Shown: in pieces, positions 1 to 7,652 of the stretch
Position numbering within the stretch: position 1 is the first letter of the stretch
Layout: every line of letters begins with the position of its first letter
Assembly (NCBI GenBank): GCA_036803025.1
Contig: DAIRVC010000025.1
Coordinates: 1 to 22,969, forward strand
Direction: 5' to 3'
DNA length: 22,969 nt
Origin: DAIRVC01 sp036803025
GTDB lineage: Bacteria > Chloroflexota > Anaerolineae > Anaerolineales > E44-bin32
The notes under the pieces: model-generated
Database searches by the model: none
What the model saw: only the letters and a program-made list of their open reading frames with translations
What the model was told of the DNA's origin: nothing
Made by a program: the position numbers and the translations under genes

Positions 1-987
1 GATGCGCAGCCCGCTGCGGTGAAGGAACTCCGTGCCAAAGCGCTCTTCCATCTGGCGCATGGCGGCGCGGGTGAAGGCCGGCGCGCGGATGGCCGGAGCC
101 GGCGACGGGGAAACCAGCTCGAGCGAGTCCGAGAGCGCCGCCTGCGCCGTCTCAGCTGGGAGGAGGCCGGCGCTCAGGAGGGCCTCGAGCACGGCGGCCT
201 GGAGCGCTTTGGCCCGCTGCGGTGACCTGAACGGGTCAGCGCGCACATCGAGCGGCAGACCGGCCAACAGCGCGCTCTCGCCCAGGTCCAGCTGCGCGGC
301 GTGCTTCCCGAAGTAGACCAGCGCCGCGGCGTCGGCCCCATAGGCCTCCTCACCGTAATAGGCGCTGTTGAGGTACCAGGTCAGGATGGTCTCACGGTCG
401 TAGGTACGCGTCAGCTCGGCGGCCAGCAGCGCCTCGCGGATCGCTCGCGCCAGCGGATGGAGAGCCGCATCGCCGGCCGGCGCCAACGCGCTGCGCACCA
501 ACCGCTGCGTGATGGTTCCCCCCTCGGGCACAGACTGCCCGGTCAGACCTGCCCACACGCAGCTCCACAACCATTCAGCCTCATAGCCGCGGTGATCCCA
601 GAAGCCGGGATCAACGAAGGCGACTGTCGCCTGGACGAGCGCCGGCGGCGCCACGTCCGGCGAGGCCGGATTCAGGCTGACCCCGCGCCGCGCCGCCGAG
701 GCTGGGTTGGCCGCCTCATACAACAGGTAGCTGCCGCTGCTATCGAGCCACAGCGTGCTGCGTGGCGCGCCGCCGGTGGCCGGATCGAAGATCGTCTCGA
801 TCTGGTCCACCGGCGGCAGCCCCTGGCGCAGGTCGCCCAGCAGCGCCGCCCCGAGCATAGCCGCCAAGCCGGCCGCAACGAAGGCGGCCCCGAATAAGGC
901 CAGCCCGGCCGTCACCCAGGCGCGTCGGCGCCCGGCGTGCGTTCGGCGCGCCTGTCGCCTGTGCAGGAGATCTCTGACCCTGGGCAT
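1..987 (-). CDS. Peptidoglycan glycosyltransferase family 51 (class A PBP-like), C-terminus cut by window edge
   Basis: The 329 visible N-terminal residues show a basic cytoplasmic tail, one membrane helix (about residues 25-50) and then a GT51 fold, which polymerises lipid II glycan chains outside the membrane. Visible motifs are FVDPGFWDHRG (124-134), EGGTITQRLVR (155-165), RAIREALLAAEL (181-192), TWYLNSAYYG (203-212) and AALVYFGK (221-228). The third-motif glutamate is kept (E185). The glutamate that begins the first motif (normally E-D-x-x-F) is replaced by Val125, and the second motif departs from GGSTITQQ. The fold assignment is secure, but glycosyltransferase activity is doubtful. Any transpeptidase domain lies beyond the left edge. 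The ATG at 987 was chosen because the sequence just upstream is a -10-like TAGAAT and the frame starts with a typical basic tail. It diverges from the PHP gene across about 90 bp. Confidence 0.85.
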   Translation of the reverse strand, partial: MPRVRDLLHRRQARRTHAGRRRAWVTAGLALFGAAFVAAGLAAMLGAALLGDLRQGLPPVDQIETIFDPATGGAPRSTLWLDSSGSYLLYEAANPASAARRGVSLNPASPDVAPPALVQATVAFVDPGFWDHRGYEAEWLWSCVWAGLTGQSVPEGGTITQRLVRSALAPAGDAALHPLARAIREALLAAELTRTYDRETILTWYLNSAYYGEEAYGADAAALVYFGKHAAQLDLGESALLAGLPLDVRADPFRSPQRAKALQAAVLEALLSAGLLPAETAQAALSDSLELVSPSPAPAIRAPAFTRAAMRQMEERFGTEFLHRSGLRI

Positions 988-993
988 GACCTG

Positions 994-999
994 ATTCTA
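994..999 (-). promoter_or_regulatory. -10 element TAGAAT for the GT51 gene, possibly leaderless
   Basis: On the minus strand TAGAAT ends 6 bp before the ATG at 987, so transcription would begin at or next to the start codon. There is no convincing -35 hexamer at 16-18 bp and no GGAGG upstream of the ATG. The same arrangement recurs before holB and the third lipoprotein. Confidence 0.4.
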
Positions 1000-1037
1000 C
1001 CCGTGCAGCCCGGCTTCGGCCCGCCTGCCGCCCCGCT

Positions 1038-1043
1038 TATAAT
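1038..1043 (+). promoter_or_regulatory. -10 element TATAAT for the PHP-lipB-patatin operon
   Basis: A perfect TATAAT lies 36 bp before the ATG at 1080. The -35 region (about 1015-1020) is poor. An upstream in-frame ATG at 1044 overlaps the T of this -10 box and would lie upstream of the transcription start, which supports starting the PHP protein at 1080. Confidence 0.5.
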
Positions 1044-1079
1044 GTGCACACTCCATGCCGCTGCGCCGGCTCCAGGACA

Positions 1080-1904
1080 ATGGCCGATACTCGCCCGCAC
1101 GACTACCACATCCACACGGCGTTCTCCTCTGACTGTGACACTCCGATGGCGGAGATGTGCCGCGCCGCCGTCGCCCACGGCCTGTCTGAGATCGGTTTTG
1201 CCGAACACTTCGACCTGCGGCCGGAGGACGCGGCCTACGGTTACCTGCGTTTCGATGACTGGTGGGAGGAGCTCGAGCGCTGCCGGCACGATTTCGACGG
1301 ATCGCTGACCATTCGGGCCGGCATCGAGATCGGCGAGCCTCACTGCTACGCGGACAGCATCGTGCCGGTGCTGGCGCGCTTCCCCTGGGATTACAGCCTG
1401 GGCGCACTGCACTGGGTGGATGGGACTTTGATATGGGATCGGGCTTTCTATCATCGCAGCCAGGATCAGGCTTACCGAGATTACTTCTGCGAGCTGGAGC
1501 GGATGGCGGCTGCCGGCGGCTTCGACATCCTGGCACACATGGACGTCGTCAAACACTACGGTTCGCAGGTCTACGGTCCGTTTGACCCTCAGCGCTACGA
1601 GCAAGAGATCCGCGCCGTGCTGGCAGCCTGCGTCCGGAATGGAATCGCTCTCGAGATCAACACCGGTCTGCTGCGCCGCCCGGTCGCCGAAGTGGCGCCC
1701 GAGCGGGTGATCCTCTCCTGGTACCGACAGGCCGGCGGACAGCGCCTGACCACCGGCTCCGACGCGCACCTTCCCCAACATGTGGGCTTCGGCGCCCAGC
1801 AGGCAGTTGACGCCGCCCAGGCGGCAGGCTTCAGCCATCTGACCCGCTATGCCGCCCGCCGTCCCGAACCCGACCCGTCCTTCGGAAAGACGGACCCCGC
1901 ATGA
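1080..1904 (+). CDS. PHP-domain phosphoesterase, histidinol-phosphatase (HisJ/HisK) type
   Basis: The 274-residue protein (from the 1080 start) has the PHP metal-binding hallmarks: DYHIHTAFS near the N-terminus (HxH), EIGFAEHFD, the GIEIGEP strand with its glutamate, DILAHMDVVKH in the middle and TGSDAHLPQHVG near the C-terminus. This pattern, including the AEH and SDAH motifs, is that of histidinol-phosphate phosphatases (last phosphatase step of histidine synthesis), although related PHP proteins act on other phosphomonoesters. No other his genes are in the window, so the substrate is not fixed by context. The ATG at 1080 is preferred over 1044 because 1044 overlaps the -10 box and the added residues look non-native. 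The stop codon overlaps the lipB start as ATGA, indicating translational coupling. Confidence 0.8.
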   Translation: MADTRPHDYHIHTAFSSDCDTPMAEMCRAAVAHGLSEIGFAEHFDLRPEDAAYGYLRFDDWWEELERCRHDFDGSLTIRAGIEIGEPHCYADSIVPVLARFPWDYSLGALHWVDGTLIWDRAFYHRSQDQAYRDYFCELERMAAAGGFDILAHMDVVKHYGSQVYGPFDPQRYEQEIRAVLAACVRNGIALEINTGLLRRPVAEVAPERVILSWYRQAGGQRLTTGSDAHLPQHVGFGAQQAVDAAQAAGFSHLTRYAARRPEPDPSFGKTDPA

Positions 1905-2665
1905 GCCCGACTACCAGGCCCGTCTGCCAGGTCCACTGGTTGGGCGAGGTCCCCTACCGTCAGGCCTGGGACATGCAGACGGATCTGGCTTCGGCGATCG
2001 CGGCGGGTGAGGCGCCGCCGACTCTCCTGCTCATGGAACACCCGCACACCTTCACCTTCGGCCGCCGAGGCCAGGAGGCCAATCTGCTGTGGGGGCCGCA
2101 GGAGTTGGCGCGGCGCGGAATCGAGATTCACTGGGTCGATCGCGGCGGGGATGTCACTTACCACGGGCCCGGGCAGCTGGTCGGCTATCCTCTGCTGCCC
2201 TTGGGGACCGTCGACCCATCCGGACATTTGCCTGGCGCCGACTATGTGGGCTACGTCCGCCGTCTGGAAGAGGCGCTGATCCGATCGCTGGCCCGGCTGG
2301 GGCTGGTCTCCGGTCAGCTGCGCGGCCTGACGGGCGTTTGGGTGCAGCCGCATGTCGCCTCGCGCTGCGTGCATTGCCCGCCGGCGGCCCGCCGCGCGCC
2401 ATCGAAGATCGCCGCCATCGGCGTCAAGGTCGACGTCAACGGGATCAGCCGGCATGGATTCGCATTGAACGTCGACCCCGACATGAGCTACTGGGAGGGG
2501 ATCATCGCCTGTGGATTGGTCGATCATCCGGTGGTCAGCCTGGCGGACCTTTTCGAGAATCCCCCCACGATGGCAAGCGTGCGCACTGCCGTGATCGAAT
2601 CTTTCGCTGAGACCTTCGGCTTCGAAACGGCCGAGGATGATCTTACGGGGGAGGGGCCGGCATGA
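1901..2665 (+). CDS. lipB: Octanoyl-[acyl-carrier-protein]:protein N-octanoyltransferase
   Basis: LipB transfers octanoate from ACP to lipoyl-domain lysines, the first step of endogenous lipoate synthesis. The 254-residue protein carries RGGDVTYHGPGQ (81-92) followed by YPL, the catalytic lysine in SKIAAIGVKV (K169), HGFALN (185-190) and the catalytic cysteine in IIACGLVDHP (C204). Between the GVWV strand and K169 is an insertion (about 149-167) with RCVHCPP, containing two cysteines four apart that most LipB proteins lack. It overlaps the PHP gene upstream and the patatin gene downstream by ATGA, so the three are probably one transcript. No lipA is visible in the window. Confidence 0.95.
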   Translation: MSPTTRPVCQVHWLGEVPYRQAWDMQTDLASAIAAGEAPPTLLLMEHPHTFTFGRRGQEANLLWGPQELARRGIEIHWVDRGGDVTYHGPGQLVGYPLLPLGTVDPSGHLPGADYVGYVRRLEEALIRSLARLGLVSGQLRGLTGVWVQPHVASRCVHCPPAARRAPSKIAAIGVKVDVNGISRHGFALNVDPDMSYWEGIIACGLVDHPVVSLADLFENPPTMASVRTAVIESFAETFGFETAEDDLTGEGPA

Positions 2666-3648
2666 GGTCGATTCTGTCGATCGACGGTGGTGGAATCCGC
2701 GGCCTCATCCCCCTATCCTGCCTGGTGCGCCTGGAGGCGGCCCAGGGCAAGCCGGCGCGGGAGATCTTCGATCTAATCGCCGGGACTTCGACGGGCGCGA
2801 TTATCGCCGCCGGCCTGGCGCTGGGCGTGAGCGCCCGCGGGCTCCTGGCGCTCTATCGCGATCTGGCCCGCCGGGCCTTTCAGCGCCTTCCCTGGTGGCA
2901 GGTGCTGTTGAATCTGGGGAACCACCGCTACAGCAACGCCTTCATCGCCCAGACGCTGGATGCCCTGGGCGCCGACCAGCCCCTCAACGCCCTCCCCGTC
3001 GATGTCCTCATCACCGGCAAGAACACGCGCACCTCGCGCACCGACTTCTTCGTGCGCGACGGCCCAGGCAACGCTCATCTGTGGGGGCATCTCCCGCTGC
3101 GCGACGCGGTCCTGGCCAGCGTCGCTGCGCCGACATACTTCCCGGCCCACTCGGCCGCGCTGGATGGCATCACTCACACTTGGGTCGACGGCGGCGTCGG
3201 GATTGCCGGGAACCCCTGCTATCACGCGGCCGTTGAAGCGGTCCATTACAGCGGCGATCGCTTCACTCCGGGCGAGATCCGCCTGCTCTCCTTCGGCACC
3301 GGCCGGCTGCCGCATCGAATCGAGGCCGGGCGCGCCCACGCGCTGGCCTGGGCCCGCTGGGTCCTGGCGGAGTTGATGGAGGATACCGGCGACTGGCAGA
3401 CCTACGTCACCCGGCGCGAATACGGCCTGAGCGGGCGAATCGACTTTCGACGATACCAGCTCGACCTATCGCCCGAGGTGCTCGACATGTTAGGTCTGGC
3501 ACTGCCGTTGGGAATCGAGCCCGAGTCGTTCGGCCTCGACGCCGTCTGGGCCGTCGAATGGCTGGAGCACATCGGGCGTGCATTCGCCGCCCGGATCGAT
3601 TACGACGACACGGCCGGGCTCGATCTGCGCCTCGGCGCGGGAGGCTGA
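2662..3648 (+). CDS. Patatin-like phospholipase
   Basis: This is a 328-residue soluble patatin-family acyl hydrolase. The N-terminus starts directly with the oxyanion-hole loop DGGGIRG (8-14), then the nucleophile elbow GTSTG (41-45, Ser43), and the dyad aspartate in TWVDGG (Asp176). The family cleaves acyl esters of glycerolipids. The arrangement (CBASS/plant-type 'SIDGGGIRG...FDLIAGTSTGAI') is that of stand-alone bacterial patatins. No signal peptide or membrane helix is seen. The ATG lies within the lipB stop (ATGA). Because it is co-transcribed with lipB, a housekeeping lipid role is more likely than a defence effector: no nucleotide cyclase or other CBASS partner is nearby. The substrate is unknown. 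Confidence 0.9.
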   Translation: MRSILSIDGGGIRGLIPLSCLVRLEAAQGKPAREIFDLIAGTSTGAIIAAGLALGVSARGLLALYRDLARRAFQRLPWWQVLLNLGNHRYSNAFIAQTLDALGADQPLNALPVDVLITGKNTRTSRTDFFVRDGPGNAHLWGHLPLRDAVLASVAAPTYFPAHSAALDGITHTWVDGGVGIAGNPCYHAAVEAVHYSGDRFTPGEIRLLSFGTGRLPHRIEAGRAHALAWARWVLAELMEDTGDWQTYVTRREYGLSGRIDFRRYQLDLSPEVLDMLGLALPLGIEPESFGLDAVWAVEWLEHIGRAFAARIDYDDTAGLDLRLGAGG

Positions 3649-3667
3649 CCCGGCTGCGGGGTCCGCC

Positions 3668-4636
3668 CTAGTCGCGGGCCTGCGGCTTGTTCTTTAGGAT
3701 CGTCTCGATTCGCTCGAGGATCTCCGGAGTCAGCTGCGAGACCACCTCAATCGCACCGAGGTTCTCCTCCAGCTGGGCGACGCGGGTCGCGCCGGTGATG
3801 ACGCTGCTCACTTGGGGCAGACGCAGCAGCCAGGCGATCGCCAGCTGCGGCAGGGTCACACCCATCGTCTCGGCCACGCCGGCCAAGCGGCGCGTCTTGG
3901 CTATGTCGGTCGGATTGAGGATGTCCCGCAGCCAGCCGTATCCCTTCAAGCTCAGGCGCGTGCCTGCCGGGACCCCATCGTTGTACTTCCCGGTCAGCAG
4001 GCCGGACCTCAACGGGCTCCAGGTCACCAGCCCGAAACCCAGGTCCTCGGCAACCGGAGCGATCTCGTCCTCGACCGTCTGGCGCACGAACATGTTGTAA
4101 TGCGGCTGTTCGACCCACGGCGGGTACAGGCCCCGCTCCCGGGCCAGCCCGTGCGCCTGGGCGATCTGTCCGGCCCGCCACTCCGACGTACCCCAGTACA
4201 AGACCTTCCCCTGATGGATCAGGTCGTCCATCGCCTGCAAGGTTTCTTCGATGGGGGCCTCGGTGTCAAAGCGGTGGCAGAAGTACAGGTCGAGGTAGTC
4301 CGTCCCCAGGCGCTTGAGCGAGGCGTGGCAGGATTCCAGGATGTGTTTGCGCGACAGGCCCCGGCCGTTCGGTCCGGGCATCGACTCCCAGAACACCTTG
4401 CTGGAGACCACCAGGCTGGTGCGCGGCAGCCCGCGGATCGCCCGCCCCATGACCGTCTCAGCCTTCCCCGCCGCATAGACGTCGGCATTGTCGAAGTAGT
4501 TCACTCCATTGTCGTACGCGGCATGCAAGATGTCGGCGGCCGCCTTCTCGTCGATCTGATTCCCGAACGTGACCCAGGCGCCAAGAGACAGCGCGCTCAA
4601 CTTCAAGCCTGTGCAGCCCATCCTGCGGTAGAACAT
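3668..4636 (-). CDS. Aldo/keto reductase (AKR6 / Kv-beta-like)
   Basis: The 322-residue NADPH-dependent oxidoreductase is a TIM barrel with the full catalytic tetrad: Asp49 in YFDNADVY, Tyr54, Lys80 in VVSSK and His121 in YFCHRFD. Further family marks are EETLQAMDDLIHQGKVLYWGTSEW, WSPLRSGLLTGKY and SSVITGATRVAQLEENL near the C-terminus, typical of the voltage-gated channel beta-subunit/YghZ-like group. The physiological substrate cannot be told from sequence. A strong Shine-Dalgarno GGGAGG (minus strand, 4648-4643) lies 6 bp from the ATG, with a perfect stem-loop immediately before it. It is convergent with the patatin gene (19 bp gap) and divergent from tdh. Confidence 0.9.
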   Translation of the reverse strand: MFYRRMGCTGLKLSALSLGAWVTFGNQIDEKAAADILHAAYDNGVNYFDNADVYAAGKAETVMGRAIRGLPRTSLVVSSKVFWESMPGPNGRGLSRKHILESCHASLKRLGTDYLDLYFCHRFDTEAPIEETLQAMDDLIHQGKVLYWGTSEWRAGQIAQAHGLARERGLYPPWVEQPHYNMFVRQTVEDEIAPVAEDLGFGLVTWSPLRSGLLTGKYNDGVPAGTRLSLKGYGWLRDILNPTDIAKTRRLAGVAETMGVTLPQLAIAWLLRLPQVSSVITGATRVAQLEENLGAIEVVSQLTPEILERIETILKNKPQARD

Positions 4637-4647
4637 CGCGAGCCTCC

Positions 4648-4665
4648 CTGGGACAAAGGTCCCAG
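4648..4665 (-). promoter_or_regulatory. Perfect 7-bp inverted repeat at the 5' end of the aldo/keto reductase transcript
   Basis: CTGGGAC and GTCCCAG are separated by AAAG (plus-strand reading). On the minus strand the repeat begins 3 bp after the -10 TATAAT, covers the expected +1, and its last base is the first G of the GGGAGG ribosome site. It could be an operator for a dimeric repressor or a 5' mRNA hairpin touching the ribosome site. Confidence 0.5.
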
Positions 4666-4668
4666 TCG

Positions 4669-4674
4669 ATTATA
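4669..4674 (-). promoter_or_regulatory. -10 element TATAAT for the aldo/keto reductase gene
   Basis: On the minus strand a perfect TATAAT lies 32 bp before the ATG. No good -35 hexamer is visible at 16-18 bp. The palindrome that follows would overlap the start of transcription. Confidence 0.5.
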
Positions 4675-4704
4675 GCGCCCGCAAGAGCGCGCGGCCCTTC
4701 ATGC

Positions 4705-4710
4705 TATACT
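4705..4710 (+). promoter_or_regulatory. -10 element TATACT for the tdh operon
   Basis: TATACT is followed 37 bp later by the tdh ATG, with a ribosome site GGAGG at 4733-4737. The -35 region is weak. The two divergent -10 boxes (this one and 4669-4674) are only about 30 bp apart, so the two promoters could interfere with each other. Confidence 0.4.
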
Positions 4711-4747
4711 CCCAACGATTAAGCCCCTCATTGGAGGACCTGCCTGC

Positions 4748-5788
4748 ATGCCCGAGATGATGAAAGCCGTCGTCAAGCCCTCCGCCGCGCCGGGCCTGCT
4801 GCTGACCGAGGTGCCCATCCCGGCCATCGGCGCGGATGAAGTGCTGGTCAAAGTGCGGGCCACCTCGATCTGCGGCACCGACCTGCACATCTACAAGTGG
4901 GACCCGTGGTCCGCCAGCCGGGTGCGGCCGCCGATCATCGCCGGGCATGAGATCTGCGGCGAAGTGGTCGAACGGGGAGCGATGGTCAAGAGCCCGGCCG
5001 TGGGCGACTTCGTCTCACTCGAGTCGCACGTCATCTGCAACACCTGCTCGTTCTGCCGCACGGGCATGGGTCACATTTGCGCCAACACGCGTCTGATCGG
5101 CGTCGACCGCGACGGCTGCTTTGCCGAGTACATCGCCATCGCTGCACAGAACGCCTGGCCCAACCCGCCCGACCTGCCAGTCGAGGTGGCCGTCATCCAG
5201 GAGAACTTCGGCAACGCGGTTCACACCGCCTTCGCCGCCGACTTGCGCGCCAAGAAAGTGCTGGTCACCGGCTGCGGCCCGGTCGGCCTGATGACCATCG
5301 CTGTCGCCCGGGCCATCGGCGCGCGGGCCGTCTACGCCACCGATGTCAGCCGCTATCGCCTCGATTTCGCCCGGCGCATGGGCGCCGATCTGGCGCTGCA
5401 TGCCAGTGAGGATCCGGTGCTCGAGCAACTGCGTGACGCCACCGACGGCGAGGGGGTGGACGTCTTGCTCGAGATGTCCGGCGCACCGTCGGCCATCGAC
5501 CAGGGCTTCAGTCTTCTCAAGCCGGGCGGCGAGGTGGCCCTGCTCGGAGTCGCCCCCGGAGCGTTCGAGTTCGATTGGAACCATCACATCGTTTTCAAGG
5601 CCGCTCGCGTGCTCGGCATCTACGGCCGCCGGCTGTGGCAGACGTGGTACCAGGCCCGCGGGCTGATCCGCTCCGGCGCGGTCGACCTGTCCCCGATGGT
5701 CACCCATCGCTTCAAGCTGGCCGAGTTCGACAAGGCCTTTGCCGCCATGGCTTCCGGTGAGTCCGGTAAGGTCATGCTTACACCCTAG
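4748..5788 (+). CDS. tdh: L-threonine 3-dehydrogenase (zinc medium-chain dehydrogenase)
   Basis: Tdh oxidises L-threonine to 2-amino-3-oxobutyrate with NAD+. The 346-residue protein has the catalytic zinc Cys42 in ICGTDLHIYKWDPW, GHE at 66-68, four structural-zinc cysteines (97, 100, 103, 111), GVDRDGCFAEY (118-128), QENFGNAVHTAF and the Rossmann loop GCGPVG (175-180). The KWDPW stretch and the FGNAVHTA helix set TDH apart from other polyol and alcohol dehydrogenases, and GIYGRRLWQTWY near the C-terminus also fits. The usual partner kbl (glycine C-acetyltransferase) is not adjacent. Instead two lipoprotein genes follow, the first only 14 bp downstream. Confidence 0.9.
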   Translation: MPEMMKAVVKPSAAPGLLLTEVPIPAIGADEVLVKVRATSICGTDLHIYKWDPWSASRVRPPIIAGHEICGEVVERGAMVKSPAVGDFVSLESHVICNTCSFCRTGMGHICANTRLIGVDRDGCFAEYIAIAAQNAWPNPPDLPVEVAVIQENFGNAVHTAFAADLRAKKVLVTGCGPVGLMTIAVARAIGARAVYATDVSRYRLDFARRMGADLALHASEDPVLEQLRDATDGEGVDVLLEMSGAPSAIDQGFSLLKPGGEVALLGVAPGAFEFDWNHHIVFKAARVLGIYGRRLWQTWYQARGLIRSGAVDLSPMVTHRFKLAEFDKAFAAMASGESGKVMLTP

Positions 5789-5801
5789 GGGAGGTGGGAC
5801 G

Positions 5802-6632
5802 ATGCAGCCTCACGTTCGGCCGTTTCTTGCACTGACGATCCTCCTGGCATTCACGCTGGCCTGTAGCACGGCCAGCGAACTTCTGGGCGGCGGGGGGCAG
5901 GCACCCTCGCAGGAGACCGCCGGCGCCGATGCCACCACCGACATCGGCGCTCCTGAGCCGACGCAAGCCGTGCAGCGGTTGGAGCGCGCCGCGACGCCGA
6001 CCCCCTTCGAGGTTGATTCCTCCGAAGACCCGCGCTCGATTCTCGATCTCTCCCAGCCGGACCACTACGACTTCTTCGATGACCCGTCGACCTGGTTTCG
6101 TTACACAGATCCCCAGTACGCCGCCTACAGCGTTTCCGACGGCCAGATGACCGGCGTCGACCACGTGGCCGGCGATCGACCGATCTACTGGTCGTACACT
6201 TCTTTTCCTTCAGGCAATACCTACGCGGAGGTCAGCGCCAGCCTGGGTGAATGCTTCGGCCGCGACGCACTGGGCTTCGTCATCCGCGTCCAAGCCGACG
6301 AGACGCCCAGCGGCTATGCCCTGGAGGTCTCCTGCGACGGCGCCTGGCGGTTCCGGCGACTGCGCCCGGCTGAGACGCCCTTCGAGATGGTCGACTGGAC
6401 TCCCAACGAGCGCATACAGGTCGGCCCCAACGGAACCAACCGGCTGGGCATCTGGGGCTACCGCGGCCAGTTCGTCCTGTTCATCAACGGCGAGCAGGTC
6501 GGCGCGGCGCTGGACGACAGCTACACGTACAGCCTCGGCTTCTTTGCCGTCTACGTCCAGTCGCAGGAGGCCTACCCGCTGACCGCCACCTTCGACGACT
6601 TCGCCTACTGGAACATCCCCTACCAGCCATGA
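5802..6632 (+). CDS. Thr/Pro-linker lipoprotein with a laminin-G/concanavalin-like domain (paralogue 1)
   Basis: The 276-residue protein starts with a type II signal peptide (hydrophobic stretch 8-20, lipobox ending LAC with Cys21). A low-complexity linker follows, then an extracellular beta-sandwich-like domain from about residue 85 that ends in ATFDDFAYW. Domain landmarks are the FFDDPSTW start, ECFGRDALGFVIRV, SCDGAWRFRR, the QVGPNGTNRLGIW turn and LFINGEQVG, as in DUF1080/laminin-G-like sugar-binding folds. No catalytic motif is seen. Cys151 and Cys178 are shared with the two following paralogues and probably form a disulphide. The start at 5802 has a strong GGGGAGGTGGG site upstream. A longer frame from 5739 would overlap tdh and bury the signal peptide. 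Its function is unknown; ligand binding on the cell surface is an inference. Confidence 0.8.
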   Translation: MQPHVRPFLALTILLAFTLACSTASELLGGGGQAPSQETAGADATTDIGAPEPTQAVQRLERAATPTPFEVDSSEDPRSILDLSQPDHYDFFDDPSTWFRYTDPQYAAYSVSDGQMTGVDHVAGDRPIYWSYTSFPSGNTYAEVSASLGECFGRDALGFVIRVQADETPSGYALEVSCDGAWRFRRLRPAETPFEMVDWTPNERIQVGPNGTNRLGIWGYRGQFVLFINGEQVGAALDDSYTYSLGFFAVYVQSQEAYPLTATFDDFAYWNIPYQP

Positions 6633-7495
6633 GGCGAAGCGGGCGTCTCCTGATCCTCGTCTCGATCGGCCTGATGGCTTCGGCCTGCAACCGGTCGGCG
6701 GCCGGCGAGCCTCCGCCCGACCTTTCCCGTACGGCGGTGGCCGGAACGCTGGCGGCTGCTTCAGCCCAGCCGGCGACAGCTCGCTTCCCATCGCTCACGC
6801 CGCCGCCCTCGGCCACGCCCATCCTGACGCCGACGGCCACCCCCACCGAAACGCCCACGCCCGGCGCCAGCCCGACCGTGACCCTGGCGCCCTTGCCGGC
6901 TGGCGATCCGCGTACGGGATTGGATTTGGCTCAGCCGGACTACAGCGACGCGTTCGACAACGACTTGACCTGGATCGGGCCAAGCTTCGAGGGCGCAACC
7001 AACGAGGTCGACGCCGGCCGCCTGCACAGCGTGGATCGCCGGGCGGACGCGTTCATCTGGTGGAGCACCACCTCACCGGAGCTCGACTCGGCCAATCTCT
7101 ACGCCGAGGTTACGGCCGTGATCGAGGCCTGCACCGGGCGTGACGCGTATGGCCTCGCCGTGCGCGTCAGCGGCTACGGCTTCAACAGCGGCTACACGCT
7201 CGAGTTCTCCTGCGATGGGCACTACCGCTTCCGCAGGTTCCTGGGCGGCACAGTCAGCGTGCTCTCGGAATGGGCTCCCTCGACGACCATCCGCCCTGGA
7301 CCCAACAGCACCAATCGCCTGGGCTTCCTGGCTAACGGGCCGAACCTGTACGCGATCGCCAACGGCCAGGTGATCGGCCAGGCGCAGGACTTCGACCTGA
7401 CGGCCGGCAACTTCGGCCTGTTCGCCAGCGCAGAAACGACTGCGGATCTGAGTGTCTACTTCGACGATTTCTCCTTGTGGACGATCACTCCGTGA
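6629..7495 (+). CDS. Thr/Pro-linker lipoprotein with a laminin-G/concanavalin-like domain (paralogue 2)
   Basis: The 288-residue lipoprotein has a signal peptide with lipobox ASAC (Cys20), a Thr/Pro-rich linker (about 54-90, with TPTATPTETPTPG) and a C-terminal domain clearly homologous to the upstream gene. Shared blocks are DLAQPDYSDAFDN, CTGRDAYGLAVRV, SGYTLEFSCDGHYRFRR, RPGPNSTNRLGF and VYFDDFSLW. The cysteine pair is Cys168/Cys195, with the same 27-residue spacing as in paralogue 1. The ATG overlaps the previous stop as ATGA, so the two are co-translated, and a strong hairpin follows the stop by about 20 bp. It is probably a surface-exposed binding protein; the ligand is unknown. Confidence 0.8.
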   Translation: MRRSGRLLILVSIGLMASACNRSAAGEPPPDLSRTAVAGTLAAASAQPATARFPSLTPPPSATPILTPTATPTETPTPGASPTVTLAPLPAGDPRTGLDLAQPDYSDAFDNDLTWIGPSFEGATNEVDAGRLHSVDRRADAFIWWSTTSPELDSANLYAEVTAVIEACTGRDAYGLAVRVSGYGFNSGYTLEFSCDGHYRFRRFLGGTVSVLSEWAPSTTIRPGPNSTNRLGFLANGPNLYAIANGQVIGQAQDFDLTAGNFGLFASAETTADLSVYFDDFSLWTITP

Positions 7496-7515
7496 GGTCA
7501 GCTCGCCGTCGAATC

Positions 7516-7546
7516 CGCCAGCCGGCCTGCAGCAGGCCGGCTGGCG
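7516..7546 (+). terminator. Hairpin terminator after the tdh-lipoprotein operon
   Basis: A perfect inverted repeat, CGCCAGCCGGCCTG and its complement, forms a 14-bp stem around a CAG loop, 20 bp after the stop at 7495. No long U tract follows, but the stem is very stable. It lies inside an open frame that reaches back to 7477, which argues against starting the next gene there. Confidence 0.7.
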
Positions 7547-7652
7547 ACGTCTTCCTCACAGCCTGGAAGGCATCCAGCGGTCAGCCCACCATCCGTCGGC
7601 GCCGTCGGCCGTTCAGCCCCGCGCGGAGACCGCCGTCTACGCGGTCCTTGAG

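Noticed and set aside
912..1838. A 308-codon open frame on the minus strand
   Set aside because: It lies opposite the PHP gene, which has clear catalytic motifs. The translation has no recognisable domain and overlaps the divergent promoters.
2662..3648. Patatin as a CBASS defence effector
   Set aside because: No cyclic nucleotide synthase or ancillary CBASS gene is adjacent; it is coupled to lipB.
4648..4665. T-box or other riboswitch upstream of the aldo/keto reductase
   Set aside because: Only one short stem is present, with no antiterminator sequence or conserved T-box motif, and the leader is about 25 bases.
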